Positions 40,874 to 50,472 of a stretch of DNA of 64,000 nt are shown here, piece after piece. Within the stretch, counting starts at the first letter, position 1. The number at the start of each line of letters is the position of its first letter. Below the pieces are notes generated by a model, which saw only the letters and a list, made by a program, of their open reading frames with translations, did no database searches and was not told where the DNA came from. The position numbers and the translations under genes are program-made. Source of the stretch: Streptomyces sp. 8K308 (GTDB lineage Bacteria; Actinomycetota; Actinomycetes; Streptomycetales; Streptomycetaceae); contig NZ_SMKC01000001.1 of NCBI RefSeq assembly GCF_004348315.1, positions 43,524-107,523 on the forward strand, in the 5' to 3' direction.

Positions 40874-42458
40874 TCACCTGCCGTGCCAGGACCGCCAGAG
40901 CGCCGCGTAGGCCCCGCCAGCCGCCACCAGCTCGTGGTGCGGGCCGAGCTCGGTCAGCCGGCCGTCCTCGAGCACCGCCACCCGGTCGGCGTCGTGGGCG
41001 GTGTGCAGCCGGTGGGCGATGGCGATGACCGTGCGGCCCCGCAGCACCGCGGCCAGCGCGCGCTCCGCGTGCCGCGCGGTCGCCGGGTCGAGCAGCGCGG
41101 TGGCCTCGTCGAGCACCAGCGTGTGCGGGTCGGCCAACACGACGCGTGCCAGGGCGAGTCGCCGCCTCCTCGTGCTCGCCGCGGCCGGAGAGCACCGCCC
41201 GCAGGGTGCCGGCGAAGAGGTCGGCCTCGTTGTCCGCGAGCAGGATCCGGTCGCGGACCCGCGCCCGGGCGATCCCGGCGAGCGGAACGCCGCCCCAGGT
41301 CACCGCCGAGTGGACGAACCCGCCCAGCCGGTCGAGCACCGCGCCGGTCTCGGCGGGCCGCGCGCCGACCAGCGCGGTCAGCAGGCCGGGCGCCACCAGG
41401 ACCCCGGACTCCGGGTCGTGCAGCGGGGAGTCGGCGGGTGGCGGTTCGAGGCCGGGACCGACGACGTCGCCCGCCGGCTCCAGGTCGAGGAAGCGGACGA
41501 TCCGGCGGGCCGCGACCAGGCCGCGGCTCACGTCGTACGCGCCCTCGATCAGGTAGGCGACGGGGATCGAGAGCACCGCCACATAGCCGTAGACGGCGAC
41601 GAGTTCGCCCACGGTGATGGAGCCCTGGGCGGCCATCCGGGCGGCGAGCCAGGTCACGGTGGCCAGGAAGAGTACCGGCAGGCCGCTGCCGAGCGCCTGG
41701 ATCCAGCTGGTGACGGTGGCGACCCGGTAGCCCTCGGCACGCAGCCGCGCCGAGTCGCGCCGGTAGCGCTCGGCGTAGACGTCCTTGCCGCCGAGCCCGC
41801 CCAGGACGCGCAGCCCGCCGACGATGTCGAGCACCCGGGCGGCGAGGCCGCTCTCCCGCTCCCGGTAGCCGGCCTCCGAGCCGCGCAGCGGCCCGAGCAG
41901 CGGCCCGACCAGCAGCGCGAGCACCGGCACCCCGAGCAGCACCACGGCGGCGAGCGGCGGCGAGACGGCCAGCAGCAGCGCCGCCACCGCCGCGAAGGCG
42001 AGCACCCCGACGGCGCCTGAGCTGGCGATGGTCAGGGCCTGGCCCGCGACGCCCACGTCGCGTATCCCGATGGTGACCACCTCGCCGGCGGTCACCCGGC
42101 GCGGCAGCGTGGCGCCGAGCCTGGTCGCCTGGTCGTACACCAGCCGCGCGGTGCGGAAGGCGGCGTCCATCCTGACCCTGGTCATGGTGCGGTGCCGAAG
42201 CACCGCGAACGACGCGCTCAGCGCGTTGATCCCGAACAGCGCCGCGCACCAGCCGGCGAGCGCGCCGGGCCGCCCCGGCGCCAGGCCGTCGTCGATGGCG
42301 CGGGCGAGCACCAGCGGCGACAGCGTGAGGCCCGCCATCCAACAGGAGCCGAACAGCATCCCGGCGACCACGCGGCCGCGCTGGCTGCGGGCGAGCCACC
42401 ACAAATAGCGGCCGGCCGAGCGCCGGTCCGGGACCCCGGTGAGCCGTGTGACGTTCAT
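40874..42458 (-). pseudogene. ABC exporter half-subunit, frameshifted and lacking its signature motif
   Basis: From the ATG at 42458 (GGGGGTGATCC upstream) the translation is a normal ABC exporter membrane domain with about six helices (YLWWLARSQRGRVVAGMLFG to DVSRGLVAARRIVRFLDLEP), then a nucleotide-binding domain whose Walker A is naturally degenerate (GLLTALVGARPAETG), as in one half of some actinobacterial heterodimers. At FAGTLRAVLSGRGEHEE (about 41165) the frame breaks. The tail RRRLALARVVLADPHTLVLD and the switch region IAIAHRLHTAHDADRV to WHGR are in another phase, ending at 40874. About 40 residues, including the LSGGQ signature, are missing at the junction. The partner half is not in the window. 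Confidence 0.78.
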
Positions 42459-42523
42459 GGATCACCCCCGAACCGCACCGTACCCCGAGGCGCTGGATCA
42501 CCGGCCTCCGCGCCGGCCGCCGT

Positions 42524-43300
42524 TCACGCCGGCGTGGGCCGCAGCGCGGCGGCGACCGTCTCGACCACCGCGTCCTGATGCTCGGTCAGATAGAAGTGGC
42601 CACCGGGGAAGACCCGCAGGTCGAACGGGCCCTCGGTCTCCTCTCGCCACGCCTCGGCCTCGGCCAGGGTGACCTTGGGGTCGGCGTCGCCGGTGAGCAC
42701 GTGGACCGGGCAGCGCAGGCCGGGCCCCGGCGGGCGGACATAGGTCTCGATGGCCCGGTAGTCGGCGCGGATGGCGGGCAGCACCATGCGCATGATCTCG
42801 CTGTCGGCGAGGAGTTGGGAGTTGGTGCCGCTCAGGTTCCGCAGCTCGGCCACCAGACCCTCGTCGTCCCGGGCGTGCACCGTCTCGGTGCGCCGGGTGG
42901 CGGGGGCGCGGCGCCCGGAGGCGAAGAGCGCGGGGGCGACCAGGCCCTTCTCCCGCTCGAGACGGCGGGCCGTCTCGAAGGCGACGATGGCGCCCATGCT
43001 GTGGCCGAAGAAGGCGAGCGGGCGGTCGGCCCAGGGCAGCAGGGCGGCGTGGACGGCGTCGGCCAGCAGCGGAATGGTCTCGATCGGCGGCTCCTTGAGC
43101 CGGTCCTGGCGCCCCGGGTACTGGACCGCGAGCACCTCCGCCGTGCCGGCCAGCGCCCGCGACATCGAGAAGTAGAAGCTGGCCGAGCCGCCCGCGTGCG
43201 GCAGGCAGACCAGCCGGACCGGGCTGTCCGGCCGGGGGTGGTAGCGGCGGATCCAGCGGTCGGTTTCGGCCGGGGCCGTGGGAGCGGCTTGGTCGGTCAT
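42524..43300 (-). CDS. Type II thioesterase (alpha/beta hydrolase, NRPS/PKS editing type)
   Basis: 258 residues from the ATG at 43300. The catalytic nucleophile elbow is AFFGHSMGAIVAFETARRL (GHSMG), the acid lies around VLTGDADPKVTLAEAEAW, and the His is in VFPGGHFYLTEHQ. The N-terminal RYHPRPDSPVRLVCLPHAGGSASFYF is the hallmark of stand-alone TEII proteins that clear misprimed acyl groups from carrier proteins of non-ribosomal peptide or polyketide synthases. No such synthase is in the window, only the damaged ABC exporter 65 bases downstream, so the pair may be the edge or remnant of a biosynthetic cluster, or may serve one elsewhere. Confidence 0.91.
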   Translation of the reverse strand: MTDQAAPTAPAETDRWIRRYHPRPDSPVRLVCLPHAGGSASFYFSMSRALAGTAEVLAVQYPGRQDRLKEPPIETIPLLADAVHAALLPWADRPLAFFGHSMGAIVAFETARRLEREKGLVAPALFASGRRAPATRRTETVHARDDEGLVAELRNLSGTNSQLLADSEIMRMVLPAIRADYRAIETYVRPPGPGLRCPVHVLTGDADPKVTLAEAEAWREETEGPFDLRVFPGGHFYLTEHQDAVVETVAAALRPTPA

Positions 43301-44225
43301 GGACGGGTCGCTTTCCTTCCCTCGCGGGTGGCTCGTGGGTGGGTTGGTGCTCGGGGCGCGGGTCGGACGGCCTGGCCTCGCGCCGTGGCCGCTCGTTGGA
43401 GCGCGAGGCCGGCCGGTCAAGCCGCCTCCGGGCCGGGCGTCCGCGCCGCTCGCGACCAAGGCCGCGCCCGCGGGGCGGCACTGACCTGTGCGGTGGAACG
43501 GCCCGGCCGGGCGCTGGGCGTGCGCCGGCGCGGAGGCGGCGCCCTCCGTGGTGGCCGGAGGGGCTCGGGAGGGGGAAGCGGGCACGCACTCATGGGGCCC
43601 GCATGGGGCCTGGCCGGCTACGCGCCCGGCGCGGATAAGCCGGCGCGCGGACGGCGGGTGGGCAGGGGCGCGCGAGCGCCGCCGGCAGGGGCGCGGCTGT
43701 GCCGGCACGGCCCCCCGGCGGCCGCCCTGGCTTTCGGCGCGGCCTGGTTCATGTCAGCCCCTCGCATCGTGCCCGCGTGCTCCGCGGGGTCTCCCCGACG
43801 TCTCTCAACGACCTGATCGCGGCCCCGCCAGGACGTGGTCGGCACGCACTCCCACCGCTCGCGCCTTCGCATATCAGAGCGCAGAAACGTCGCCGGACGC
43901 AGCACTCTCAGCAGCTTTTCGGACAAGTCAACCAGCAGGGTTTGTGATCTACCGATCAACGGTAACCAGACCGGCTGATCGGATGCATACCGCGCAATTC
44001 CCCACCCCGGACGGCACGGAAGCCCCGCCCGGCTCTGGCCGGCGGGGAGACCGCCCCGGGGAAACTGGCCGGTTCGCGCGCCGCCTAATCGTTCCGCCAC
44101 TCGGATCAGGCCACCTGATCGCATGAACCGCGTGGGCGTCCCATTGACGCCGCGCGCACCCGAACGCGAGGCGAGGCCCCCGCGACCGCTACCCGTCGTA
44201 CAAGGATTCGTATTACGGTCGCCGC
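43301..44225. other. 925-base region without a supported gene
   Basis: Between two divergent genes (thioesterase, minus; alditol oxidase, plus). The first ~450 bases are very GC-rich and open in several frames, but no translation shows a domain. Bases 43880-44000 are more AT-rich and look like promoter DNA: CCGATCA (43952-43958) and its complement TGATCGG (43976-43982) form an inverted repeat with a 17-base gap, next to GGTAACC. I see no RNA gene. Confidence 0.5.
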
Positions 44226-45506
44226 ATGCTGACAACCGGGACGCCCGCGCGCAACTGGGCGGGAAACATCACCTTCGGCGCCGCGCGGTCGCACCGCCCG
44301 AGCACCATCGACGAACTGCGGCGCGTCGTCGCCACCGCGCGGAGCGTGCGGGTCCTGGGGGCCGGCCACTCGTTCAGCGACATCGCCGACACCACCGAGG
44401 ACCAGGTGCGGCTCGACGGGCTGCCGCGCCGCGTCGAGATAGACCAGGACGCCGCCATCGTGACCGTGGGCGGCGGGCTCCGGTACGCCGACTTCTGCGC
44501 CGAGGTGCACGCCGCCGGTTTCGCGCTGCCCAACCTCGCCTCGCTCCCGCACATCACCGTCGCCGGCGCCGTGGCCACCGGCACCCACGGCTCGGGGAAC
44601 GAACAGCGCGGTCTCGCCGGCTCCGTGGCGGCGATCGAACTGATCGGCCCCGACGGCGACCCGCTGCGGCTGAGTCGGGCCGAGGACCCGGAGCACTTCG
44701 CCGGCGCGGTGGTGAACCTGGGGGCGCTCGGCCCCGTCACCGCGCTCACCCTGGACCTGGAGCCGGCCTACGACGTGGCCCAGTGGGTCTACACGGGCGT
44801 CCCGCTGGACGCGGTGGCCGCCGAGTTCGACGACATCACCGGCGCCGGCCACAGCGTCAGCGTCTTCACCGACTGGCGCGGCGGCGAGGGCGGCATCTGG
44901 CTCAAGCGCCGCGTCGACCGGCACGGCGCCGGCCACCCGGGCGCCGACTGGCACGGCGGCCGGCTCGCCGAGACCGCCATCCACCCCATCCCCGGCATGC
45001 CGCCCGAGACCTGCACCCCCCAGCTCGGCGTGCCGGGCCCCTGGTACGACCGGCTGCCCCACTTCCGCCTGGCGTTCTTCCAGCGCGAGGGCGACGAGAT
45101 CCAGTCCGAGCTGTTCCTGCCGCGCACGGCGGTGCGCGAGGCGTTCGCCGCGCTGCGCGAGCTCGGCGACCGGATCGCGCCCCTGCTGTACGTCTCCGAG
45201 GTGCGCACCATCGCCGCCGACGAGCTGTGGCTCTCCCCCGCCCAGGGCCGTGACTCGGTGGCCTTCCACTTCACCTGGCACCGCAGGCCCGAGGCGGTGC
45301 TCGAGGTGGTCGCCGCCATCGAGGAGCGGCTGCTGCCGCTGGGCGCCCGCCCGCACTGGGGCAAGGTGACGGCCGCCGCGCCGGCCGTGGTCGTGGCCGG
45401 TTACGAGCGGTTCGCCGACTTCCGCCGGCTGGTGCTCGACCACGACCCCGAAGGCCGGTTCCGCAACGCGTACGTCTCGCGGCTGCTCGACGCGGCGCCG
45501 CGGTGA
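44226..45506 (+). CDS. aldO: Alditol oxidase (FAD-dependent)
   Basis: 426 residues from the ATG at 44226. It has the VAO/p-cresol methylhydroxylase FAD-binding fold: STIDELRRVVATARSVRVLG, then GAGHSFSDIADT, whose His48 aligns with the residue that covalently carries FAD in Streptomyces AldO, and LASLPHITVAGAVATGTHGSG. The ALO-type C-terminal domain includes LWLSPAQGRDSVAFHFTWHR and RPHWGK. The enzyme oxidises xylitol, sorbitol and other polyols at C1 to aldoses, producing H2O2, in the cytoplasm. No strong ribosome site precedes the ATG (TATTACGGTCGCCGC), so it may be leaderless. A strong terminator follows at 45511. Confidence 0.93.
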   Translation: MLTTGTPARNWAGNITFGAARSHRPSTIDELRRVVATARSVRVLGAGHSFSDIADTTEDQVRLDGLPRRVEIDQDAAIVTVGGGLRYADFCAEVHAAGFALPNLASLPHITVAGAVATGTHGSGNEQRGLAGSVAAIELIGPDGDPLRLSRAEDPEHFAGAVVNLGALGPVTALTLDLEPAYDVAQWVYTGVPLDAVAAEFDDITGAGHSVSVFTDWRGGEGGIWLKRRVDRHGAGHPGADWHGGRLAETAIHPIPGMPPETCTPQLGVPGPWYDRLPHFRLAFFQREGDEIQSELFLPRTAVREAFAALRELGDRIAPLLYVSEVRTIAADELWLSPAQGRDSVAFHFTWHRRPEAVLEVVAAIEERLLPLGARPHWGKVTAAAPAVVVAGYERFADFRRLVLDHDPEGRFRNAYVSRLLDAAPR

Positions 45507-45510
45507 GGGA

Positions 45511-45546
45511 CGGGCGCCGGGCCACCCGGTGGCCCGGCGCCCGTTT
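45511..45546 (+). terminator. Strong intrinsic terminator after the alditol oxidase gene
   Basis: CGGGCGCCGGGCCACC (45511-45526) and its exact complement (45528-45543) surround a single base, so a 14-15-bp stem with a small loop forms, followed by TTT at 45544-45546. It begins 5 bases past the stop codon. Confidence 0.88.
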
Positions 45547-45564
45547 CCCACCTAATCTGACCCA

Positions 45565-45807
45565 ATGGACGACAAGGACATCCTTGCCCGTGTCGGTGAA
45601 CTCGTGTCCGAGGAGCGCGCGCTGCGCGAGCGCTCCATCGGCAGCGGACTCCGGGAGGACGAGCGGATCCGCCTGACCGACGTGGAGGCCAGGCTCGACC
45701 AGTGCTGGGACCTGCTGCGCCAGCGCCGCGCCCGCCTGGAGTTCGGCGAGGACCCGGCCGGCGCGACGGAGCGGCCAGCGTGGGAGGTCGAGGGGTACGA
45801 GAGCTGA
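45565..45807 (+). CDS. DUF2630 family small protein
   Basis: 80 residues from the ATG at 45565, immediately after the alditol oxidase terminator. The whole protein matches DUF2630: DDKDILARVGELVSEERALR, IRLTDVEARLDQCWDLLRQRRARLEFGEDP. It is charged and helical, likely a short coiled coil or helical hairpin, and soluble. The function is unknown; these proteins are widespread in actinobacteria. It converges with the ArsR-type regulator at 45820. Confidence 0.9.
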   Translation: MDDKDILARVGELVSEERALRERSIGSGLREDERIRLTDVEARLDQCWDLLRQRRARLEFGEDPAGATERPAWEVEGYES

Positions 45808-45819
45808 ACCGTCCTGTCG

Positions 45820-46824
45820 TCAGGCGGGCCCGGCGGGCGGCGGCGAGCCCGCGGCCTGGACGATGGTCTCCCCGGCCCGGGTGCGCGCGTACAGCACCTG
45901 GCGGCCGGCGCGGTGGGCGCCGACCAGCCCGGCGGCGCGCAGGGCGGTGAGGTGTTGGGAGACGCCACCGGGGGTCAGGCCGACGCGGCGGGCGAGCTCG
46001 GTGGTGGAGGTGGGGGAGGTCAGCTCGGTCAGCAGGGTCGCGCGGGAGCGGCCGAGCACCCCGGCGAGGGCGTCGGGCACGGCCGTGGGACGGGTCTGCC
46101 AGAGCGTCCCGACGGCGCGTGGCGGGTAGCGGAGCGAGGGCTGCCACGGCTCGTTGAGCACCGAGAACACGCGGGGCCAGACGAAGGCGGACGGCACCAG
46201 GAGCAGGCCGCGCCCGTCGAGCCGGCGCGCGCCGCGCGCGGTGCGGTGTTCCAGCTGCAGGGTGCCCTGGGCCCAGGTGACCTGGGGGTCGAGGTCGGCG
46301 AACAGGTGCTGCGCGCCGCCCTCGACGAGGCGACCCGCGCGGTAGCGGATGTCCCCCTCGAGCAGGGTGAGGACGCGTGACCAGTAAGGGGCGAGGGCCA
46401 GCTCCCAGTAGGCCCCGATCGCGTCGGCCAGCCGGCCGATTTCGGCGGCCGGGTCGGCGCGCAGCGCGGCCATCCGGGCCTCGGGCACCTCGGCTGTGGT
46501 GTGCAGCAGCGCGGGCGGGGTGGCCCGCACCGTGGCCAGCTCGACGTCGAGCGACGGCAGCGGCGTCGTGGGCGGCGGGCAGAGGAACCCGGGGACGCGG
46601 CCGGACCACGGCGAGCGCGTCGGCACCGGCACCAGGTCGAACAGCGGGCCGAGGTCGAGGCCGGACGCCGCCAGGCGAGGGCGCACCTGCCGCGCCCAGC
46701 CGCGGTGCAGGCCCTGCTCGTCGGCGCCCTTGAGCACCCGGACGCTGGCCACCACCTCCCACAGCGGGGAGATCGCGAAGCGGGTCCGCGCCACGTCCGC
46801 CATGCCGAACTCGATCTCGATCAT
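45820..46824 (-). CDS. DUF5937/ArsR-type winged-helix transcriptional regulator
   Basis: 334 residues from the ATG at 46824. The first ~240 residues are the DUF5937-type sensor: FGMADVARTRFAISPLWEVVASVRVL, then VTWAQGTLQLEHRTARGARRLDGRGLLLVPSAFVWPRV. The C-terminus carries an ArsR helix-turn-helix: TSPTSTTELARRVGLTPGGVSQHLTALRAAGLVGAHRAGRQVLY. Such proteins in Streptomyces regulate neighbouring transporters. It is divergent from the MFS gene at 46881 with only 56 bases between them, so one repressor could control both directions. The ligand is unknown. Confidence 0.9.
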   Translation of the reverse strand: MIEIEFGMADVARTRFAISPLWEVVASVRVLKGADEQGLHRGWARQVRPRLAASGLDLGPLFDLVPVPTRSPWSGRVPGFLCPPPTTPLPSLDVELATVRATPPALLHTTAEVPEARMAALRADPAAEIGRLADAIGAYWELALAPYWSRVLTLLEGDIRYRAGRLVEGGAQHLFADLDPQVTWAQGTLQLEHRTARGARRLDGRGLLLVPSAFVWPRVFSVLNEPWQPSLRYPPRAVGTLWQTRPTAVPDALAGVLGRSRATLLTELTSPTSTTELARRVGLTPGGVSQHLTALRAAGLVGAHRAGRQVLYARTRAGETIVQAAGSPPPAGPA

Positions 46825-46880
46825 TCAGCCCAGGCTAAATCAGTAGGTGGGCGGGTCGGCGGTCGCGCACGGTACCGGGC

Positions 46881-48161
46881 ATGACCGAAGCATCACGCTC
46901 CCCGTGGCGGCTGCGCGACTTCCGCAGGCTCTTCGCCGCCAGCGCGCTGAGCCACCTCGGCGGCAACGTCGGCTATGTGGCGATCCCGCTGCTCGCCGTC
47001 ACCGCACTCGACGCGGGCCCCGGGCAGGTCGGCGCCCTGGCCGCGCTCTCCACGGCGGCCTTCCTGCTCATCGGGCTGCCAGCCGGCGCCTGGGTGGACC
47101 GCCTGCCAGCGCGCCGGGTGCTGGTCGCCGCCGACGCCGTCCGTGCCCTGCTGCTCGCCTCAATCCCCCTCGCCTGGTGGCACGACGCACTGTCGCTGCC
47201 GCAGCTGTACGCGGTGGTGCTGCTGACCGGCTGCGCCACGGTGTTCTTCGACGTCGGCTCGCAGAGCGTGCTGCCCGAACTCGTCGGCCGCGACCGGCTC
47301 GTGCCGGCGAACGCCGCCGTCGTGAGCCTGATGGCCGGCGCCACCATCGCCGGCCGCGGCGCCGGCGGCTTCGTGGTCCAGCTGTGCACGGCGCCGCTGG
47401 CGATCCTCGGCGGGGCCGTGGCCTACCTGGCCTCCGCCGTCGGCCTCGTCGGCCTCGGCGCCCCGCGGCCCCCCGGCGCGGCACCGGTCGCCCGGCGGCG
47501 GCTGCGGGCCGAGATCGCGGAGGGGCTGCGGCACGTCCTTGGCGTCCGCGAGCTTCGCGCGCTGGCGCTCACCGCGACGCTCACCAACCTCGGCGCCCAG
47601 CTGGTCAACGCCGTGCTTCCGGTGCTCTTCACCCGTGAACTCGGCCTGTCCGCCGGGGCGCTCGGCCTCTACTGGGCGGCCGGCGGGGTGGGCGTCCTGC
47701 TCGGCGCCGGCCTGGCCAGGCGGTTCGCGGCCCGGCTCGGCCACGGACGCGCCCTGGGGCTCGTCGGGATCTGGTTCGCGCCAGCCGGTCTCGCCGTCGC
47801 GCTGATCGGGGACGGTCCGTGGCTGTGGCTGGCCGGCGCGGGGTGGCTGGCCGCCATGACCAAGACGGGCGTCGACAACGTCCTCGGCGTGTCGCTCCGC
47901 CAGCGCCTCACCCCCGACCCGCTGCTCGGCCGCATGAACGCCACCTTCCGTTTCCTGCTCACCGGGGCCCTGGCCTTCGGCTCCGCGCTCGGGGGTGTCA
48001 TCGGCGAGACGCTGGGCGTGCGGGCGGCCGTCTGGGCCGGCGCGACATGCCTGTCCTGCGCCTTCCTCCCGGTCTTCTGCTCGCCCGTCCGCGCGCTGCG
48101 CGCCCTGCCGGCGCCCGCCACGCCACCCCGCCGGGCGCCGGCGCCCGCCACCGAGGGCTGA
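46881..48161 (+). CDS. MFS transporter (drug efflux type)
   Basis: 426 residues from the ATG at 46881; 12 hydrophobic segments. MFS_3 (enterobactin exporter-like) features: WRLRDFRRLFAASALSHLGGNVGYVAIPLLAV at the start and the loop LPAGAWVDRLPARRVLVAADAVRALLLASIPL (motif A equivalent) near residue 75. It presumably expels a small toxic compound by proton antiport. Divergent from an ArsR-type regulator, a common self-regulated resistance layout. Its stop lies 6 bases from the stop of the convergent WYL regulator gene. Confidence 0.92.
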   Translation: MTEASRSPWRLRDFRRLFAASALSHLGGNVGYVAIPLLAVTALDAGPGQVGALAALSTAAFLLIGLPAGAWVDRLPARRVLVAADAVRALLLASIPLAWWHDALSLPQLYAVVLLTGCATVFFDVGSQSVLPELVGRDRLVPANAAVVSLMAGATIAGRGAGGFVVQLCTAPLAILGGAVAYLASAVGLVGLGAPRPPGAAPVARRRLRAEIAEGLRHVLGVRELRALALTATLTNLGAQLVNAVLPVLFTRELGLSAGALGLYWAAGGVGVLLGAGLARRFAARLGHGRALGLVGIWFAPAGLAVALIGDGPWLWLAGAGWLAAMTKTGVDNVLGVSLRQRLTPDPLLGRMNATFRFLLTGALAFGSALGGVIGETLGVRAAVWAGATCLSCAFLPVFCSPVRALRALPAPATPPRRAPAPATEG

Positions 48162-48167
48162 ACCGAC

Positions 48168-49173
48168 TCATCCGCGCGCCCCGCCCGGCTCCCCGGCCGC
48201 GGCCCTGGCGAAGCGCCGGGCCAGGCGCGCGAAGGCGTCCCTGAGCTCGGCGGGACCGACCACCTCGACGTCCGCGTCGAACCTGCCGGCGGCGGCGAGT
48301 GCGGGCCACGACCAGGCGCCGAGGACGAGCCGGCAGCGGTCCGGGCCCAGCTCCGCCACGACCCCGTCGCGGACGTACTCGGACACCTCGGAGGCGGGCA
48401 GCCGTAGGATCACCTCGCCGCGGCAGGGCCAGCCACCGGAGCCGTCCGAGCCCTGGAACCGGCTGGCGACGAAGGCGGCCACCCCGCCTCCCCGGCAGCT
48501 CGCGCGGGGTGAATCGGGGCCCGGTGGGGGTGCGCGGGGCGATCCGGTCGACGCGGAAGGTGCGCCAGTCCGCCCGGTCCAGATCCCAGGCGACGAGGTA
48601 CCACCGCCCGCCCCAGGCGACGAGGTGGTGCGGCTCCGCCCGGCGCGGCGGGCGCGTGGCCGGGGCGGCGCCGGCGGCCCCCGACCCAGCGGCGTAGTCG
48701 AAGCGCAGCACCTCGCGGGCCCGGACGGCCGCGCTGACCGCCACCAGCGTCCGGGGGTCGGCCCGCGGCCGCGGCCGGTCACCCGCGCCTTCGACGGCGG
48801 TGACCTGGAGGGCATCGACGCGGTGCCGCAGCCGGGCGGGCATCACCTGCCGCACCGTGTGCAGGGCGCGCACCGCCGCCTCCTCGATGCCGGCGCCCGT
48901 GGTGGCGGCGATCTGGAGCGCGACGGCGAGCGCGACGGCCTGCTCGTCGTCGAAGAGCAACGGCGGCAGCCGCGTGCCGGCGTCCAGCCGGTAGCCGCCG
49001 TCGGGCCCCTTGACGGCCACGATGGGATAGCCGAGTTCGCGCAGGCGGTCGACGTCGCGGCGCACCGTGCGCGGGCTGACGTCGAGGCGCTCGGCCAGCA
49101 GCGCCCCCGGCCAGTCCCGGCGGGCCTGGAGCAGCGAGAGCAGCGACAGCAGTCGCGCTGAGGTCTTGGGCAC
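48168..49173 (-). pseudogene. WYL-domain transcriptional regulator, frameshifted
   Basis: The start is taken at the GTG at 49173 (VPKTSARLLSLLSLLQARRD), with GGAGAATGGGAACC upstream. It has an N-terminal HTH (LLAERLDVSPRTVRRDVDRLRELG), then the WYL domain (HHLVAWGGRWYLVAWDLDRADWRTFRVDRI). At RFTPRELPG the frame goes wrong, and the C-terminus (VAAFVASRFQGSDG, CRGEVILRLPASEVSEYVRDG, AELRDAFARLARRFARA) is in the next phase, ending at 48168. One extra G in the run at 48490-48493 explains it. If the base is a sequencing error the gene is a normal ~330-residue regulator. It is divergent from the winged-helix protein at 49273. Confidence 0.82.
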
Positions 49174-49272
49174 GGTTCCCATTCTCCGCGCCGAAGCGGA
49201 CATCTTCTGTCCGCTACCCGTGCGATCGTGACTGGTGCCCGACGACGAGAACCCCGGGAGGGCCCACCCGCC

Positions 49273-50391
49273 GTGACCACCGCCACCATGTCACCCGTGC
49301 TCGACACCCGGGCACTCAACCGCGCGACGCTGGCGCGGCAGTTGCTGCTCGACCGCGCCGACCTGCCGGTGCCCGACGCCGTCGCCCACCTCTGCGGCCT
49401 GCAGGCGCAGGAACCGCAGGAGCCGTTCCTCGGACTCTGGTCGCGGCTGCGCGCGTTCGACCCGGCGGTCCTCTCCGACCTGCTCACCGGGCGGCGCGTG
49501 GTGCGCACCCATCTCATGCGCCGCACCGTCCATCTCCTCGCCGCCGACGACGCGTTGGCCTGGCGCGCCCGGCACGACGCCATGCTGCGGCAGCGCGCGG
49601 TCGGCGCCTACCGCCGCGAGCTCGACGGGGTGGATCTCGACGAACTCGCCGCGGCGGGGCGGGCGTTGATCGCGGACGGCGAGCCCCGCTCGATGGCCGA
49701 GCTCGGCCGGGCGCTCGCCGAGCGCTGGCCGGGTCCTGGGCCGCGCGCCCTCGGCGAGGTGCTGGTCGCCGCGCTCATCCCGATGGTGCAGCTGCCGCCG
49801 CGCGGGCTGTGGCGCGTCCGGGCCGGGGTGCGGAACGTGCCGCTCGCCTCCTGGCTGGGGCGCGACATCGCCCCCGGGGACCCGGCGGGCACCGACGCGG
49901 CAGGACAGGCCCTGGTCCGGCGCTACCTGGCCGCCTACGGCCCCGCGGCCGTCGCCGACATCCGTGCCTGGTCGGGACTGGCCGGGCTGCCGGCCGCGGT
50001 GGCGGCGATTCGCGCGGAGCTCGTGACCTTCCGAGACGAGCGCGGCCGTGAGCTGATCGACCTGCCGGACGCACCCCGCCCCGACCCGGACACCCCGGCC
50101 CCGGTGCGGTTTCTGCCGGCGTTCGACAACGCGATCCTCGGATACCACGACCGCGGCCGGATCATCGACGACGCCCACCGCGGGCTGTCGGTCGCCGGCG
50201 AGCGCGTCGTGCTGGTCGACGGCCGCGCCGCCGCCACCTGGAAGGTCGAGGCGGGCACCGTGACCGTCGCGCCGCTGCGCCGGTTCTCCCGGGCGGAGCG
50301 CGCCGAGGTCGCCGATCAGGGGCGGGAGTTGGCGTCGTTCCTCTCGGAGGGCGAGAGCGACCGGGTGCGCGTCGCGGCATCCTCGGGCTGA
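49273..50391 (+). CDS. Winged-helix DNA-binding domain protein (HTH_42, AlkZ/YcaQ related)
   Basis: 372 residues from the GTG at 49273, with GGGAGGG at 49256-49262; the ATG at 49288 is an alternative. The family pattern is LNRATLARQLLLDRADLPVPDAVAHLCGLQAQEPQEPFLGLWSRL near the start, VVRTHLMRRTVHLLAADDAL, and a C-terminal FLPAFDNAILGYHDRGRI that matches the LLPRFDNLLLGH.DR motif. Relatives include AlkZ DNA glycosylases that unhook crosslinks, but this subfamily is unproven. It is divergent from the WYL regulator, which may control it. Confidence 0.9.
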   Translation: MTTATMSPVLDTRALNRATLARQLLLDRADLPVPDAVAHLCGLQAQEPQEPFLGLWSRLRAFDPAVLSDLLTGRRVVRTHLMRRTVHLLAADDALAWRARHDAMLRQRAVGAYRRELDGVDLDELAAAGRALIADGEPRSMAELGRALAERWPGPGPRALGEVLVAALIPMVQLPPRGLWRVRAGVRNVPLASWLGRDIAPGDPAGTDAAGQALVRRYLAAYGPAAVADIRAWSGLAGLPAAVAAIRAELVTFRDERGRELIDLPDAPRPDPDTPAPVRFLPAFDNAILGYHDRGRIIDDAHRGLSVAGERVVLVDGRAAATWKVEAGTVTVAPLRRFSRAERAEVADQGRELASFLSEGESDRVRVAASSG

Positions 50392-50472
50392 GCCGCGGTG
50401 CGTTCGGCCCCGCCGGCCGGGTTAGCCTGCTGGTCGGCGGGCATCGAGCGGACGGACGGAGCGGGGGCGCGG

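Noticed and set aside
43488..44126. Open frames in both strands between thioesterase and alditol oxidase
   Set aside because: Low-complexity Ala/Arg/Gly translations with no domain and no ribosome site; typical of high-GC non-coding DNA.
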